Counted from the stretch's first letter, positions 11,640 to 34,245 are shown. The stretch: 64,000 nt of DNA from Tubiluchus corallicola (GCA_030141605.1 JAQGDQ010000122.1:186001-250000), one strand, 5' to 3'. Program-made: numbers and translations. The notes: generated by a model not told the origin, from the sequence alone.

Positions 11640-12050
11640 TTTGGTAGCAGCCGGCAATATCCATTGAGACTAAACTCCGCGTGTTCAAAGCCAGCGTTCT
11701 GTCCACTCTAATGTATGGCAGCGAAACCTGGACTATCCTAGCGGAGGACGAAAGACGTCGTAACTCGTTCGAAACTAAATTGATAAGGCGCTTTCTCGGC
11801 ATTAGCTATTGGGATCACATCACGAACGCCGAGGTTTACAGACGTGTGGGTCTCGCCGGCACATTGGCAGACCGCATCAGAACGCATCAAATATCTGGGG
11901 CACGTCACACGAATGGCCTGCTCCCGCCTACCGTTCATCTCCATGTTGGAGCCGCTGCAGCACATGGAAGTGCTGCAGAGGAGGTCAACAAAAGCATTTC
12001 TTTTCTAGCTTCAAATCAAGCGCGATATTGTGTCTCCTCTTGAGCTGGAC
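11640..12050 (+). pseudogene. LINE C-terminal fragment, frameshifted
   Basis: ETKLRVFKASVLSTLMYGSE then TWTILAEDERR is the typical C-terminal reverse transcriptase region of non-LTR elements. After a frameshift near 11890 another frame continues as KYLGHVTRMACSRLPF, the usual xxLGHVxRM block. The element is truncated at both ends and is inactive. Confidence 0.85.
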
Positions 12051-12219
12051 CGCTACCACCAAGTTTCCGATGATCTCACAGAGCTGCCGTCGTACTGCTA
12101 GGACCGGAAGCAGTGGCGTGCGATGGTTCGGGATGCTACCTGTGCAGGCCTGCATCCACCTGGTGGGGCAGCAAGTGGACCAGATTAAAACCTCAAGAAT
12201 ACCTAAGCACTGAAAAGTT

Positions 12220-12567
12220 TATGGTACCCCGTATATGTAAAATTCAGAATAAAAACACTAAACTGTAAAATGAAATTTGATCTTTCGAAATGAAAAAAAA
12301 CTTGCAGTAAAATTTATTTACAGGAGACATCATCACCACCATGTGATAAAATACATAGTCAAAAGCAACTTTTTCCTCTTTAGTATCAATATATTCTTTT
12401 AAGCATTACCACACTTGAAATATATTATAAGACATTGTAATTATAATTACTCAACATCATTGAACAGTTCAGTAGTCAGAATCTCGATGCCAATTCATAC
12501 CATCATATTGCAGACAAACAAACTTTCACACATTCTGGTAAAATTTTGGGTAGTTATCCGATTTCAG
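12220..12567. other. Intergenic, nothing recognised
   Basis: AT-rich sequence without conserved open frames between the LINE fragment and the 51-bp minisatellite. Confidence 0.5.
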
Positions 12568-13253
12568 GAAGCCAGGACTGATCTTTTTGGGCCAATCTCC
12601 CCCGAGGTCCCAAGCACGTAATCCAGGACTGATCTTTTTGGGCTAATCTCCCCCGAGGTCCCAAGCACGTAATCCAGGACTGATCTTTTTGGGCTAATCT
12701 CCCCCGAGGCCCCAAGCACGTAATCAAGGACTGATCTGTGTGGGGCCACTCTCCCCCGAGCACGTAATCCAGGACTGATCTGTGTGGGCCACTCTCCTTT
12801 GAGGCCCCAAGCGCGTAATCCAGGACTGATCTGTGTGGGCCACTCTCCCCCGAGGCCCCGAGCACGTAATCCAGGACAGATCTGTGTGGGCCACTCTCCC
12901 CCGAGCACGTAATCCAGGACTGATCTGTGTGGGCCACTCATCTTTGAGGCCCCAAGCGCGTAATCCAGGACTGATCTGTGCGGGCCACTCTCCCCCGAGG
13001 CCCCAAGCACGTAATCCCGGACTGATCTATGTGGGCCACTCTTCTCCGAGGTCCCAAGCACGTAATCCAGGACTGATCTGTGTGGGCCACTCTCCCCCGA
13101 GGCCCCGAGCACGTAATCCAGGACTGATCTGTGTGGGCCACTCTCCCCCGAGGCCCCGAGCACGTAATCCAGGACTGATCTGTGTGGGCCACTCTCCCCC
13201 GAGGCCCCGAGCACGTAATCCCGGACTGATCTATGTGGGCCACTCTTCTCCTT
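12568..13253. repeat. GC-rich 51-bp minisatellite, about 13 copies
   Basis: The unit begins AATCCAGGACTGATCTGTGT and continues through GGGCCACTCTCCCCCGAGG. Several units are shortened to about 39 bp by loss of the GAGGCCCC-type part, and the first units read CTTTTTGGG instead of CTGTGTGGG. Open frames on both strands are by-products of the unit lacking stops. Confidence 0.92.
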
Positions 13254-13277
13254 ACTAAAACCCCTGCCTTTTAGTAA
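13251..13277. repeat. Short perfect hairpin at the minisatellite edge
   Basis: CTTACTAAAA and TTTTAGTAAG are exact inverted repeats around a 7-base loop, immediately after the 51-bp array. Confidence 0.6.
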
Positions 13278-13775
13278 GTGTGCAACACGTATATTTTGCT
13301 CCCTTATAGGGTCACTGGGGGGTAAAAATTACCCCCAGACCGGTTTTTTGCATTTTACCCTTTTACCATACGCATCCCAGTAAACTTTTTCTATGACTTT
13401 TTCTAAATACGTTTGGTGCACAAAATACTTTCAGTTATTTATTTTAGGCGCATTGTCTCACCACGAAATAAAAGTGTAAATGCAATATGTCAGTTTTTTA
13501 AAATTGTCGAAACTTTACTTCGCTTGTATGTTATACATTATACGGGCAATGTATCTGATAAAACAAAATGTCAATTACTCAAATCACTCCACCTAAAAGA
13601 AGAAAGTAGTAGACAATAAATTCAAAATAACAATGATTTTTGCACAATGTATCCCACAAATTATGCTGTTGCTGTTTACTAATGAAACACGGCGGTTTAT
13701 CAAAAGTAATTTACGAATTATGGTGGGGATAATTTTTAACCCCCCCCCCCGGTTACCAAAATCGGTTATAAGGGT

Positions 13776-13865
13776 TAACTGAATTACTGTTCAATGGCCG
13801 ATTATATAAGTTTATACATAACAATCTCGATTAAATTTCATTAATCTATTAATTACCCATCACTA
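13776..13865. mobile_element. Partial copy of hAT-type MITE (see 52072)
   Basis: GAATTACTGTTCAATGGCCG through ATTAATTACCCATCACTA matches the right end of the element at 52072-52489, including the ATCACTA terminus. Only the right end remains. Confidence 0.55.
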
Positions 13866-14219
13866 CTATCTGTTCTAAATTTAACAACAATTCTAGGTTC
13901 TTCTTTCTGCGAGCAATGTGCAGTATCTCGCAAATGTAATTTCGCAAAAAAATGTGTAGCGTGACTAAAAATAGCTCAAAATCTCTATAAGCCACAGCTG
14001 ACTTCGACAAAAACTTGGATGAGTTACAACAAGTAAGTTCCTAAATTCATGTGATAATCAGTTTACTTCGTATTTATGTTACGTCTATATTAACTTAAAA
14101 ATTAGCCTTCGGTCAATGAACAGTTTTGGATGTTGAAGTGAAAAACTAATAAGCCTTTTCGCAGTTTCACTATGCGCACGCGCAGTTGCTGCAGGTCAAA
14201 GGTTAAGTGTACCACAGCA

Positions 14220-14670
14220 ATGCGTCTGAACCCTTTCAGTCCCAAATTATTTTTTAATAAGAAAAAATTTTTTGGCTCGGTACTTTTGTTCCCAATGTAT
14301 CCTGTGGGATACACAACATTCTTTGTCATATGCAAAAAAAAACAAAGTCCGATTTTTTTAAAAACACAACAAAAGCAAAAAATCTGCTTCATTTCGCAAC
14401 TGCTGATAATTTTTTAAAGTATTTAAGACATTTAGCATGCATGCTATGCTGATCTGTACAAAGTCGTCTCTTAAGTACCGTACCTTGCACAGTTTTTTGT
14501 GCTATGTAGATTTTTTTTTAGTTTGCCATTTTATCACTATTTTTAGTCTATTGTTATTGGCTTAAATCAAAATAACTATTAACAGGTCAGACAACTGTCA
14601 GTTTTAAAATTTTATTAATTTTAAAGGCAAAAAATATTCTCGTATCCCACGGGATACAAAAGGTTAACTG
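14220..14670. repeat. Dispersed repeat; first part is the inverted partner of 1-195
   Basis: 14220-14405 is homologous to the reverse complement of 1-195. The motif GTATCCCACGGGATAC, a perfect palindrome, follows at about 14643, and similar ACCCTTT / AAAGGTT ends bound the stretch. Confidence 0.6.
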
Positions 14671-15124
14671 CAACCGTCACGTGACATGTGGGTAAAGCAG
14701 TTGTCTGCCGCATCAGTTCAGCAAATTGAGTTGCTTTATGCGGACTTTACTTAATTATGCATTAGTCTGTGCAGAGTACTTTACTAGGAGGATCTTGCTT
14801 GCGAATACAAAAAAATGAACTAGGTAAGGTCCTGGCTAGCTCTTAAAACTGTTAGTATTACCATAGAATGGGCTGGTTCACTTATCTTTTGGCCTTTTCA
14901 TGATCATTATAAATTTCTGGAACTGTAAAAGGGCTTATTCTAACTCATCAACTCCTTATAAAAAAATGGTAAATCTTGGTAAAAAAAATCACAAAAATCA
15001 CAAAAAGCATAGTAGGGCATCATAATTGTAATCATAATGTAGAGATTGTCATGCAAACCGACAACTGATCAATTCAAATACCAAACCTGAAGGAAAGAAA
15101 ATGTGGAAAAAATGGACACAACCT

Positions 15125-15215
15125 GGATTTGAAGCAGTGACCTTCGACTTACAAGGCTAGGTAAGATCGGCTAGGTAAGGTAAGGCTAAGTAAAGCAAAT
15201 GCCTCAGACCACTAT
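15125..15215 (-). mobile_element. tRNA-like SINE, minus strand
   Basis: Read on the minus strand, GTGGTCTGAGGCATTTG and the B-box-like GGTCACTGCTTCAAATCC have tRNA-gene spacing. It pairs with a similar plus-strand copy just downstream. Confidence 0.5.
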
Positions 15216-15267
15216 AACAATTATTCCCTGATCAAGGTAGTCCGAAGTTCATCCCGTATTTTTTCAC

Positions 15268-15350
15268 TGGGCAATATGGTGATCTAGTAATCTGAGGCGT
15301 CTGTATTGTAAACAGAAGGTATCTGGTTCAAATCCAGACTGTATTCCAAT
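15268..15350 (+). mobile_element. tRNA-like SINE, plus strand
   Basis: TGGTGATCTAGTAATCTGAG followed by the B box GGTTCAAATCC. The sequence shares its A-box and B-box regions with 15125-15215 in opposite orientation. The acceptor stem does not pair, so it is not a tRNA gene. Confidence 0.5.
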
Positions 15351-16480
15351 AATTTCAACTTTTTCACATTTCTTGTCTTTCATATCAGTGCATGTACACT
15401 GGATTTGAAGAGACGTGAAATGATAAAACGGTATTGACTGATCGAAGCTTTTCGGTAATGGGGACTATAAAATAAAAAAGTTTGTTCTATACAGATGTGA
15501 CGACCGAAGCCGTCTATGGTGATGCGCTACTAATAATTGATTGACTTATTTTCTATTAATGTATTTTTGATGAGAATCCGAAATGTATCGCTATTATTGT
15601 TATGACATTGATTGCCATTATTGTTGATACGTTTTATTAGACTTGTGATTTTTGTTGCCAGTTGATTTTTTTTGTAACATTAGATGGAAGCACTTTACAG
15701 GCTTGAGTGACCAGAGCCTGGGTCACATGACCAAATTTACCTACCTGGCCAGGTATTGGCCTAGTTTCGTGGTCTATCTGGTTTTGTAGCTCAAAGTAAA
15801 AAGAGCAAATTTTGTTGATAGCATGTTGCCAGTTTTGAACATGTGTGTATGCCTCGAAAGTGAAAGCCACCTCATGGGCAATTTGGTTATTAGTTAGACT
15901 TAGAGTGGCCTTGGAAAGAAACTTGTTTATTTACGTAACCTCCGATTGTGTTTCTTGATGGTAATACCAGTGGAAGCCATCCAGGATAGAACACCTCTGT
16001 TGTTTCTCGTACGGAACGCTGGTCATTAAACTCTTCCTCTTAGGGAGACTGAGTTCCAGTTTGGTTGCTTAATGTCCTTATGCAGTGCAGTAAGGTCTAG
16101 AGGAGTCAAGTGTCATTTGTTGGAGACATAGGAGCTGATTGGCAGACGTTTTTGGCAGACGTGTCCTGGCAGCCATATTGGATACGTGGTAGGAAACTTG
16201 GTACGATTCGTGATTGGAAACGTGGAAACGTGGTATTCGGGCGAATACGTGGTAGAAGCATTGCTGATGGTATCCATCTCTCTGGACAGTTATGCTGGGC
16301 CCAGCCATCGTAAAGATGAGTAAAAAAAATGTTAAATTTTAATTAGATTTATCCAGTTGACTATTATTGCATTATTATCACGTTAACTAGTATTGCGTTT
16401 CGAAGTGTTTGTTTACAAAAGAACTTTATACGCCGGCATTAATTAGTTATTTTTTTTCCTACGAGAATCGAAAATAATTA
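15351..16480. other. Intergenic, nothing recognised
   Basis: No splice-bounded open frame with family resemblance was found on either strand. It may hold the 3' untranslated region of the minus-strand gene at 17007 beyond its polyA signal. Confidence 0.4.
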
Positions 16481-16489
16481 AATATCCTC

Positions 16490-16495
16490 TTTATT
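16490..16495 (-). terminator. Candidate polyA signal of the IL-17-like gene
   Basis: AATAAA on the minus strand, about 510 bp after the stop at 17007. Another AATAAA lies inside the last codons (near 17020) and could not be used by this transcript. Confidence 0.35.
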
Positions 16496-17006
16496 ATTAT
16501 TATTATTAAAAATCCTGTTGTTTGGGTAATTGTATTCCTAGAGAATTAAGGTAAAAACCTAAAGCATTGTTCACACTGTCATACACGGACTCATGTGCTA
16601 ATTTTTACTATATTTTGGTCAATCAAGGTATAACTCGTGACAGCGGGACTGCTTGGCAAAACATCCTAACAACAATTTAACATTTACTTAGACACGCTGT
16701 CACAACAGAATAGTTTAGAACTTTGGCAAGGTAGCATTCTATTGCAATCGTAGAATGTTATGTCGTTTTTTCTGTTGAATTTTTAATGTTGTAACATGCT
16801 GTACGCTAATTGTAATCTCACATACATAATTGCATTTGCACAAATATAAGTCCTAGCACAATACTCTGCCATTGTGCATAAAGACAAAAGCACTGAGCAA
16901 TTTCAAATGAAAAAAAATCATTTAAATTTGAGCCTAACGTTTATAGAATGTAACTTAAATACTATAAACTAATGGGTAACTGTTCACTTGTTATTGTCCT
17001 TAACAT

Positions 17007-17164
17007 TTAAGTAATGATTTTATTCAAATCTGAGGCTTTGTTGATTTGACAATTGCATGCGATTCTTAACGGATATTCGTCATAACCCCACTGTGGACAA
17101 GCAGCTGTTCCATAATTCCTCAGTACAGTTACTGGTAGAATGTGCTGCTGACAGGACCCATGAG
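17007..17164 (-). CDS. IL-17-like gene, last coding exon
   Basis: Acceptor TTTTTTTTCTTCTAG; the first two bases complete a GCT codon begun in the previous exon. It codes HGSCQQHILPVTVLRN, AACPQWGYDEYPLRIACNC and a short tail to TAA. The terminal CxC near the C terminus is the IL-17 hallmark. Confidence 0.62.
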
Positions 17165-18135
17165 CTAGAAGAAAAAAAAATTATATTTTAGACGGTTTTA
17201 GTTTACATTAAATTTTAGTATTAATCACGATGATTGATCGTTAAAACATTAAGAATAACTTGAGCATTAGGGCCTATACATACTACATGGTGCTGTTCTT
17301 GGAGATTATAGGCCGCCTTATAAAACAACTTATCATTTAGGAACCATAGATAGTAACACGGAAATATGGTGGCGTATCCAGAATTACCTGCCATAGCCAG
17401 GACCGGATTATTACTTTTAGGGGGTCTCTAGGCTAATGAAAATATGGCCCCTTCTAAAGGAGTCACCCTTAGCTCATCCGCACTAGCTTTTTACTCCTGA
17501 TATATTTTACAAATATTTACGTACTTGTAAGTAAAGTTATTGCAAATTCTTTAAATAAACCAGAATAGTTATCTTTGGTTTGTCAATAAATTAAGAACCA
17601 CAGATAAGAAAAAACATAAACATCTGTGAATAATGTAACATAATGACAATGGTTTCAGTTTAGAACCATAGATAAAAAAAACATCAACGTCTTTGAATAA
17701 TGTGGCATAATGACAATGGTTTCAGTTTAGAACCATAGATAAGAAAAAAACATACACGTCTTTGAATAATGTGACATAATGACAATGGTTTCAGTTAAGA
17801 ACCATAGATAAGAAAAACATAAACGTCTTTGAATAATGTGACATAATGACAATGATTTCAGTTAAGAACCATAGATAAGAAAACACGTAAACGTCTTTGA
17901 GTAATGTGAGAAAATGCCCGTGGTTTCAGCTGACAACCATGGATAAGAAAATTTAACAAAATTGTCGTACCGTATCCAGAATTGTATAAGCACCCACTGT
18001 GTTTGGCACAGACGATTTCGTTCAAGTATCTGGGGTAATAATCTTGTGGAAGCGTAGTTGTAGCAGAACATGTTGTACAAGATGTGGCGCTGTTTCTGAA
18101 TTGACAATATCTGGCCTGTGTGCTGGCTTGGTACT
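17007..18135 (-). CDS. IL17-like: IL-17-like cystine-knot cytokine, two 3' exons (5' exon not secured)
   Basis: IL-17 family proteins are secreted dimeric cytokines acting through IL-17 receptors in epithelial immunity. Two minus-strand exons (17971-18135 and 17007-17164) have good acceptors (TATCTTTCAG, TTTTCTTCTAG) and agree in phase 1. Joined, they code about 106 residues ending in TAA. The order of features fits IL-17: a RYP-like block followed by cysteine (YYPRYLNEIVCAKHSGC), then about 28 residues with an ILPVTVLRN strand like the family's ILVLRR, then a cysteine, 13 residues and a terminal CxC (PLRIACNC). Spacing from the GC to the next conserved cysteine and to the CxC is within a residue or so of vertebrate IL-17A/F. 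Unusual points: the CPW motif is not evident (CTTC is present instead), CxxxxxC replaces CxxxxC, and there is an extra cysteine (GSCQQH). No signal peptide is seen in these exons. Another small cystine-knot family is the main alternative. Confidence 0.62.
17590..17945. repeat. 66-69-bp minisatellite, five copies, inside the IL-17-like intron
   Basis: Starts of GAACCA(T/C)AGATAA occur near 17594, 17663, 17730, 17799, 17865 and, diverged, 17933. The array stops about 25 bp from the exon ending at 17971. Confidence 0.85.
17971..18135 (-). CDS. IL-17-like gene, penultimate exon
   Basis: The acceptor is AG at 18137-18136 after a pyrimidine run. The exon starts with two bases completing a codon and ends with one base before GTACGA. 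Fifty-four whole codons are open. It holds six cysteines and the DYYPRYLNEIVCAKHSGC block. Confidence 0.6.
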
Positions 18136-18437
18136 CTGAAAGATATAAAAAAACACTACTAGTGTAAACCGACTTCGAAAAATCTGGGCGCTACGTAGAT
18201 TTTATACACTTGTACACATGGACCACAAAAACGCGTATGAAAGCTGTATTCCTCGAACAAAAGACCAATGAAGTTTCTATCCAATGTTAGTGTCACATTT
18301 CAGCAATTGACCATTGCACTGTGAGTAGACATGAGCTCTTGAAAGAGTAAAAAAAGACAACTCTTGTACCAAGAAGAAGATTACTGTACTCAACTAAACG
18401 TTTTGTATTGCTGAATTACCCAAATTACTGTTATTAC

Positions 18438-18474
18438 CTGTCCAAGCACACTCAACCACCAGAAATCACAACAT
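18438..18474 (-). pseudogene. Possible leader exon of the IL-17-like gene with an in-frame stop
   Basis: A good donor (ACAG|GTAATA) ends a hydrophobic frame in the phase the next exon needs. From ATG at 18474 it reads M-L-stop-F-L-V-V-E-C-A-W-T. The region upstream in frame is also hydrophobic (RFQLALSIVLRLML) but lacks an ATG after a TAA. It may be a disabled allele, a sequence error or coincidence, with the real first exon elsewhere. Confidence 0.2.
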
Positions 18475-18539
18475 CAACCTCAGTACAATAGATAAGGCCA
18501 ATTGAAACCGGATTTTAGCATTAGGTCCTTAACCAATCA

Positions 18540-18625
18540 ATCTATTGGTCGATCAGTTAGTCAGTCAGTTTAGTCACTCAGTCAGTCAGTTAGTCAGTCA
18601 GCCAGTCAGTCAATAAATCAATCAA
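18540..18625. repeat. (AGTC)n microsatellite, imperfect
   Basis: Runs of AGTCAGTCAGTTAGTC with interruptions, ending in AATCAATCAAA. Confidence 0.85.
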
Positions 18626-19024
18626 ATAAAAGTATGAGCTGTACTTATCCCGCTGCTTAAGTGAGCGATAGAACCAAGCAATAGAAGTCTTGTATCGATA
18701 TTGCAAAACTATGCCAGTCAGAAGTATACAACTGTCCCTAATACTGAGCAAACATGCGCACAAATATAAAATATAATTATACACCTATAAGATGTAGGCC
18801 CATTCTTAACGCTAAAACCTCTAGAACTCTAAATTCTTTCTATCCCGTTGCAATTCCCGTTGCAATTCGCACCATCAACAGTAAATGTCAGTAAATCTCC
18901 AATGTTAATTCTTTATGTCACTGTACAACTGATTGAATTATTTGTGTTACACTCCTTGTTGTTTTCATCAGTTATTGCAGTAAATAAATTTCGTTGTATG
19001 TATTACGCTATAATGACAATAAAT

Positions 19025-19331
<307 letters not shown>

Positions 19332-19387
19332 AAATCATCTATAATATCAATAAACAACAAACAAGGAAGTAAGTAACAAAGAATAAA

Positions 19388-19393
19388 TTTATT
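19388..19393 (-). terminator. PolyA signal of the secreted repeat-protein gene
   Basis: AATAAA on the minus strand about 180 bp after the stop codon at 19574-19576. Confidence 0.6.
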
Positions 19394-19573
19394 GAAAGTA
19401 TAAAAAACTTAGTATTTACAAGACAATTAAATAATTTAAATATGACAAGATGGGTTCATCGCGAACCCTTGAGTGGCCTGGTGTACTGGCCATTGGTCAT
19501 TCAGGTCTACACCGTTCCTCTACCTCTTGATGGATTCCAGACTAACTCAGACCAAACATCTTCTTGCTGTGCA

Positions 19574-30516
<10,943 letters not shown>

Positions 30517-30992
30517 CTAAAAATAAAAACTGAGTATTCAACCTTACTGCCATCTTTCTAACTACCAAACATAGCTAACGTTAAAGTAGTTTCTAGATCT
30601 GATTTTTTGATGTGATGTCAGCTGTTGCAAAAATACGGGCTAGATAGTAAATATCTTCTGCTTACATAATGACAAAAAATAGCAACATTGTCCTGCAGTG
30701 TTCAGGTATTCAATGTGCTTAAGTATACAAAAATAAATAAAAAACTGGAATAAAAAGTAGTCAAGTTATATTACCGTATTTTAATAAAAATGGGATGAGC
30801 TATTAAGTTACTGAGTGCTTCTTTTGCACTAAAAACTTTCGAGAAAATTACAGACAGAGTTCAGATTATCAGGATTAGCAAAATTTGTAGCTAAACTATA
30901 TACAATCATTAATCGAACTTTATCCACTTATTTGAGAACGCGTCATTTTCCGTGGATCTCAGAAGTAGTGAAAGGTTCTGAGTGGAATGTCC

Positions 30993-31097
30993 GTGGATGG
31001 ACGGATGGATGGATAGATGGACTGATGGATGGATGGATGGATGGATGGATGGATGGATGGATGGATGGATGGATGGATGGATGGGTGGGTGGGTGGG
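30993..31097. repeat. (TGGA)n-(TGGG)n microsatellite
   Basis: About 22 TGGA units with few interruptions, then TGGG units. Confidence 0.95.
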
Positions 31098-31392
31098 TTG
31101 GGTCTATGGAAAGATACAAGCAGAAAGACACGGAGCATTAGAATGTTTTTTTAGCGCTATCGCTTATCGTGATAAAATTGCTAGTGCTCACTGAAGATAA
31201 ATGAGCTGTAAAAACATAATTGCAGCCAAATTAATGATAAGTTGTTACCAAACTGGCTCTAAAAAAGAAATGCAGAATTTGCACCAGGAAGAATTTCAAC
31301 GATTTGATCACTAGAGGAGTTCCTATCACTATTATGTGATATGTACTAAACAAAATTTAGACTGTGACGTAGCATAAGCAATTCATACTTAC

Positions 31393-31450
31393 CTTTGATG
31401 TGGTTAAGCACTCCCCTCTGCAATTATGCGCGCAATAAATCGCAGATGAT
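31393..31450 (-). other. Candidate 5' untranslated exon of the secreted repeat-protein gene
   Basis: A near-consensus donor (CAAAG|GTAAGTATG) on the minus strand lies 0.87 kb upstream of the acceptor that abuts the start codon at 30516. The exon start is unknown. Confidence 0.3.
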
Positions 31451-31459
31451 GTCGCAGTT

Positions 31460-34078
31460 GTTTTGAACACAAAATTCAAAATTCAAAACATCATAACGAC
31501 TCTGCACACCTTTCTTTATCGCACCAACAGGCACCAAATTCAGACTGTCCACTCAACAGATGCTGATTTTAGATTGTTACCTTGGCTTAAGCGGTTCATA
31601 AGTTTTCAGAATTGTTCAGCAGCAGCCGGACCAGATTATCACGCAGGTAGATAATCTCTGACAGGTAGAAATGCATTGAGCCGAATCTGTCAGGGCAGCA
31701 CTTTTACCAAACCAGGAATTAATCACTATACTAACTTCTGTATCTAAAAACGCGGTATAAAATACCTAAATGCGTTTTAAAACTAATACAATATTTTTGA
31801 CAAAAAATGAGCAAAAAATATTCACCGTTGTGTCAGAAAATCTACGCGAATGTAAATGCAGCAGTCTGTTCCTACCGTCCCAAGACTAAAATAGCCTAAA
31901 GGTGCGTTAAACTACTTATTAAACACTGGCGGCTAAAGAAAGAAAAAAAGACTAGTTTAAACAGATTAGCTACTAAAAGAGGGCTTGGCGTTTAGATTAG
32001 CTAATTATGACAGAAATAGGCTTACAGTAGACTGTAATAGCAGAGAAAACTGGAATTACAGTAGAGTAACAGATAAAATGCGCAAAAAACATCCGTGTTT
32101 CAAATAAAATGAATACTTGGAAAAATAAAGAGGCTTTATCATGTCAATAAGATTATGAAACCTCAATTTTCACTTCAAGTTTTTTACGCCTTCTTGCTTT
32201 TCATGGTAATCTCTATTGTTGTTGTTGTTGTTATGTTGGTATTGTTTTAATATACATACTATCATACCGTCTACAACACGATGTTTTATATCAGTCAACT
32301 AATACACTACTAGTTACAACAACAAATATGAATCATAATAGAAATTAGCTCTTGTTTTTCAAGAAAATTCTTCTTACCTTGTATTGTTTTGTGACAAGTG
32401 AACACACTGTAATTTCCGCTTCATCTATGCAATAAAATTATGCTAAATGTTTAAGTTATTATTGTATCTATAAAATATTAACTGCAAATTGTAGTCAATT
32501 TGAAAAAAAAACAGAAAAAATAGCTTGTCTGGCAAAGTAATTTAGTAAAGCTTGCTAATCTCAAACGTAAATCAATGAATAAAATAACTGCTGATGTGAA
32601 AAACGAATTGTTAAAATAAAAATAATAGCCAGCACCCACTTAAGCAAAGATATGGCCTTTACTCAGACACAAACATACGTTTCGACATAGTTAAAGTCAT
32701 GTTCACACAACAATCTACCTAAAAACAGTGTAAAAATACTTAAATCGACGTTGAGACGACAGTGATTATCATAATGTTGATTTTGTATATGATATATTTT
32801 ATATATCATCTATATATTAACTGTATTTTTTATTTAGACGAATGAATTATATCAACCAAATGATTTCTGTAGTATGTTATCTTTATGGCGCTTGTAAAAG
32901 TCTCACATGGCAAAAATTTCTTAACTACTGCGCGACGCATTGTATTTCACAATTTATAAAATACTGTAGTCAAAATTTGCGCGCAAACGACACTTCTTCT
33001 GTTTGTGCTCCTCTGCAGGTTGAACGTAGATCAATTGATGTAAGTCATGCAACGTACTGGAAAAGCTATACTTTTGAGTAGTAGAGGTTAGCTCAAATGC
33101 AGGAGTACGTGTGTTTGTTTACTGAATCTTCATTACGTACGTATAAACAAACAAGACAAATTTAATCAACAGTGAAAGAAACATTTGCTAGAGACAAAAT
33201 CCCCTTACAAAGCAATTATTGTGGCTCGAACGTACAGAACAATTAATAATGAATTCATAGAAGTATGAAAAATAGTTGTCACTTAACAGTATTACATAAA
33301 GTAGTATTAATAACTCTTTTCACAATTATCTCTAGGTTTCGTTTAGGCAATGAACTATTCCTAGTTTGAAATGCTGATTCCAGAAAAGCTACAATAATAT
33401 TGCATAATAAATAATTACTCATTATAAAGACATATTTATCATTACATTTAATTTAGCAAAAGATGAACTAACACGAAGGTTTATAAACGCTGTTTGCCAG
33501 TAACTCTTTTCTACTTTACTTGTTTTCCAGGAAAAGATTTAATCCCGGGGCGTCACGTTGATCCGATACAGCCTACACGAAGTCATTGAGTGTTTGAGAA
33601 TATGATGCGCAGAAAAATTCGTTGAAACTTTTTGAGTTAATAATAACATTTTTTCCTGTTTCAATTATACTTATAAAAATGTTTTTTATAGAAGAGAAAA
33701 GACTAGTTGTAATGCCTATGACTTAATCATGTCTCTTTATCAATTTCATAAACGATTTTCATTAAAATTTATACAATCTATACTTACTTTTTTCTCTTTT
33801 TTGCATTCGACCCTCAAATACAGTGGGCGTCGCAGTAGAACTAATTTACATTTTAATCCTTGAATAATATTACAAAACAACCATTAAAAAGTTAGTACGT
33901 TAGTATCTTGAATGTATAGGCTCAGAACATAGGCCCAGGTTCATAGGCCACACTAAGCTCAAGTTTTTTCCAGCATACCGGTAAGTTACGCATGCTACAG
34001 CAACCTATAACTCAGGCACCCCATCTTTAGTGCAGGCCTAATCCTAATTCAACTAACAGTTAGGCCTACGTACAATAC
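31460..34078. other. Intergenic, no gene recognised
   Basis: AT-rich. Contains a short (GTT)n at 32217, the second copy of a dispersed repeat at 33148-33270, and a few isolated splice-like sites that do not assemble into a coding model. Confidence 0.45.
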
Positions 34079-34245
34079 ATTGTGGTGTAAATTCATAATA
34101 ATATAAGTAGCAAGTAGTAAGTCAGTAAGCAATTACTTACATACTTGTTGTGGTGTAAATTCATAATAATATAAGTAAGTAAGTAATTAAGTTAGTAATT
34201 AGTTACTTACTTACTTATTGTGGTGTAGGTTCATAATATAATATT
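34079..34245. repeat. 67-70-bp tandem repeat, 2.5 copies
   Basis: TTGTGGTGTAAATTCATAAT recurs at about 34081, 34148 and (diverged) 34218, with AAGTAAGT-rich spacers. Confidence 0.8.

Noticed and set aside
12554-13258. Long frames on both strands with HRSVLDYVLG or ARNPGLICVGHS repeats
   Set aside because: By-products of the 51-bp minisatellite; no start context, splice support or family resemblance.
18590-18784. A minus-strand hydrophobic frame as signal-peptide exon of the IL-17-like gene
   Set aside because: It begins with GTG rather than ATG, runs into the AGTC microsatellite, and has no donor in the required phase.
33530-33590. A terminal exon on the plus strand (KDLIPGRHVDPIQPTRSH then stop) with good acceptor, plus a 21-base exon-like segment near 33019
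   Set aside because: The phases of the two do not agree and no further coding exon was found; likely chance splice-like sites.
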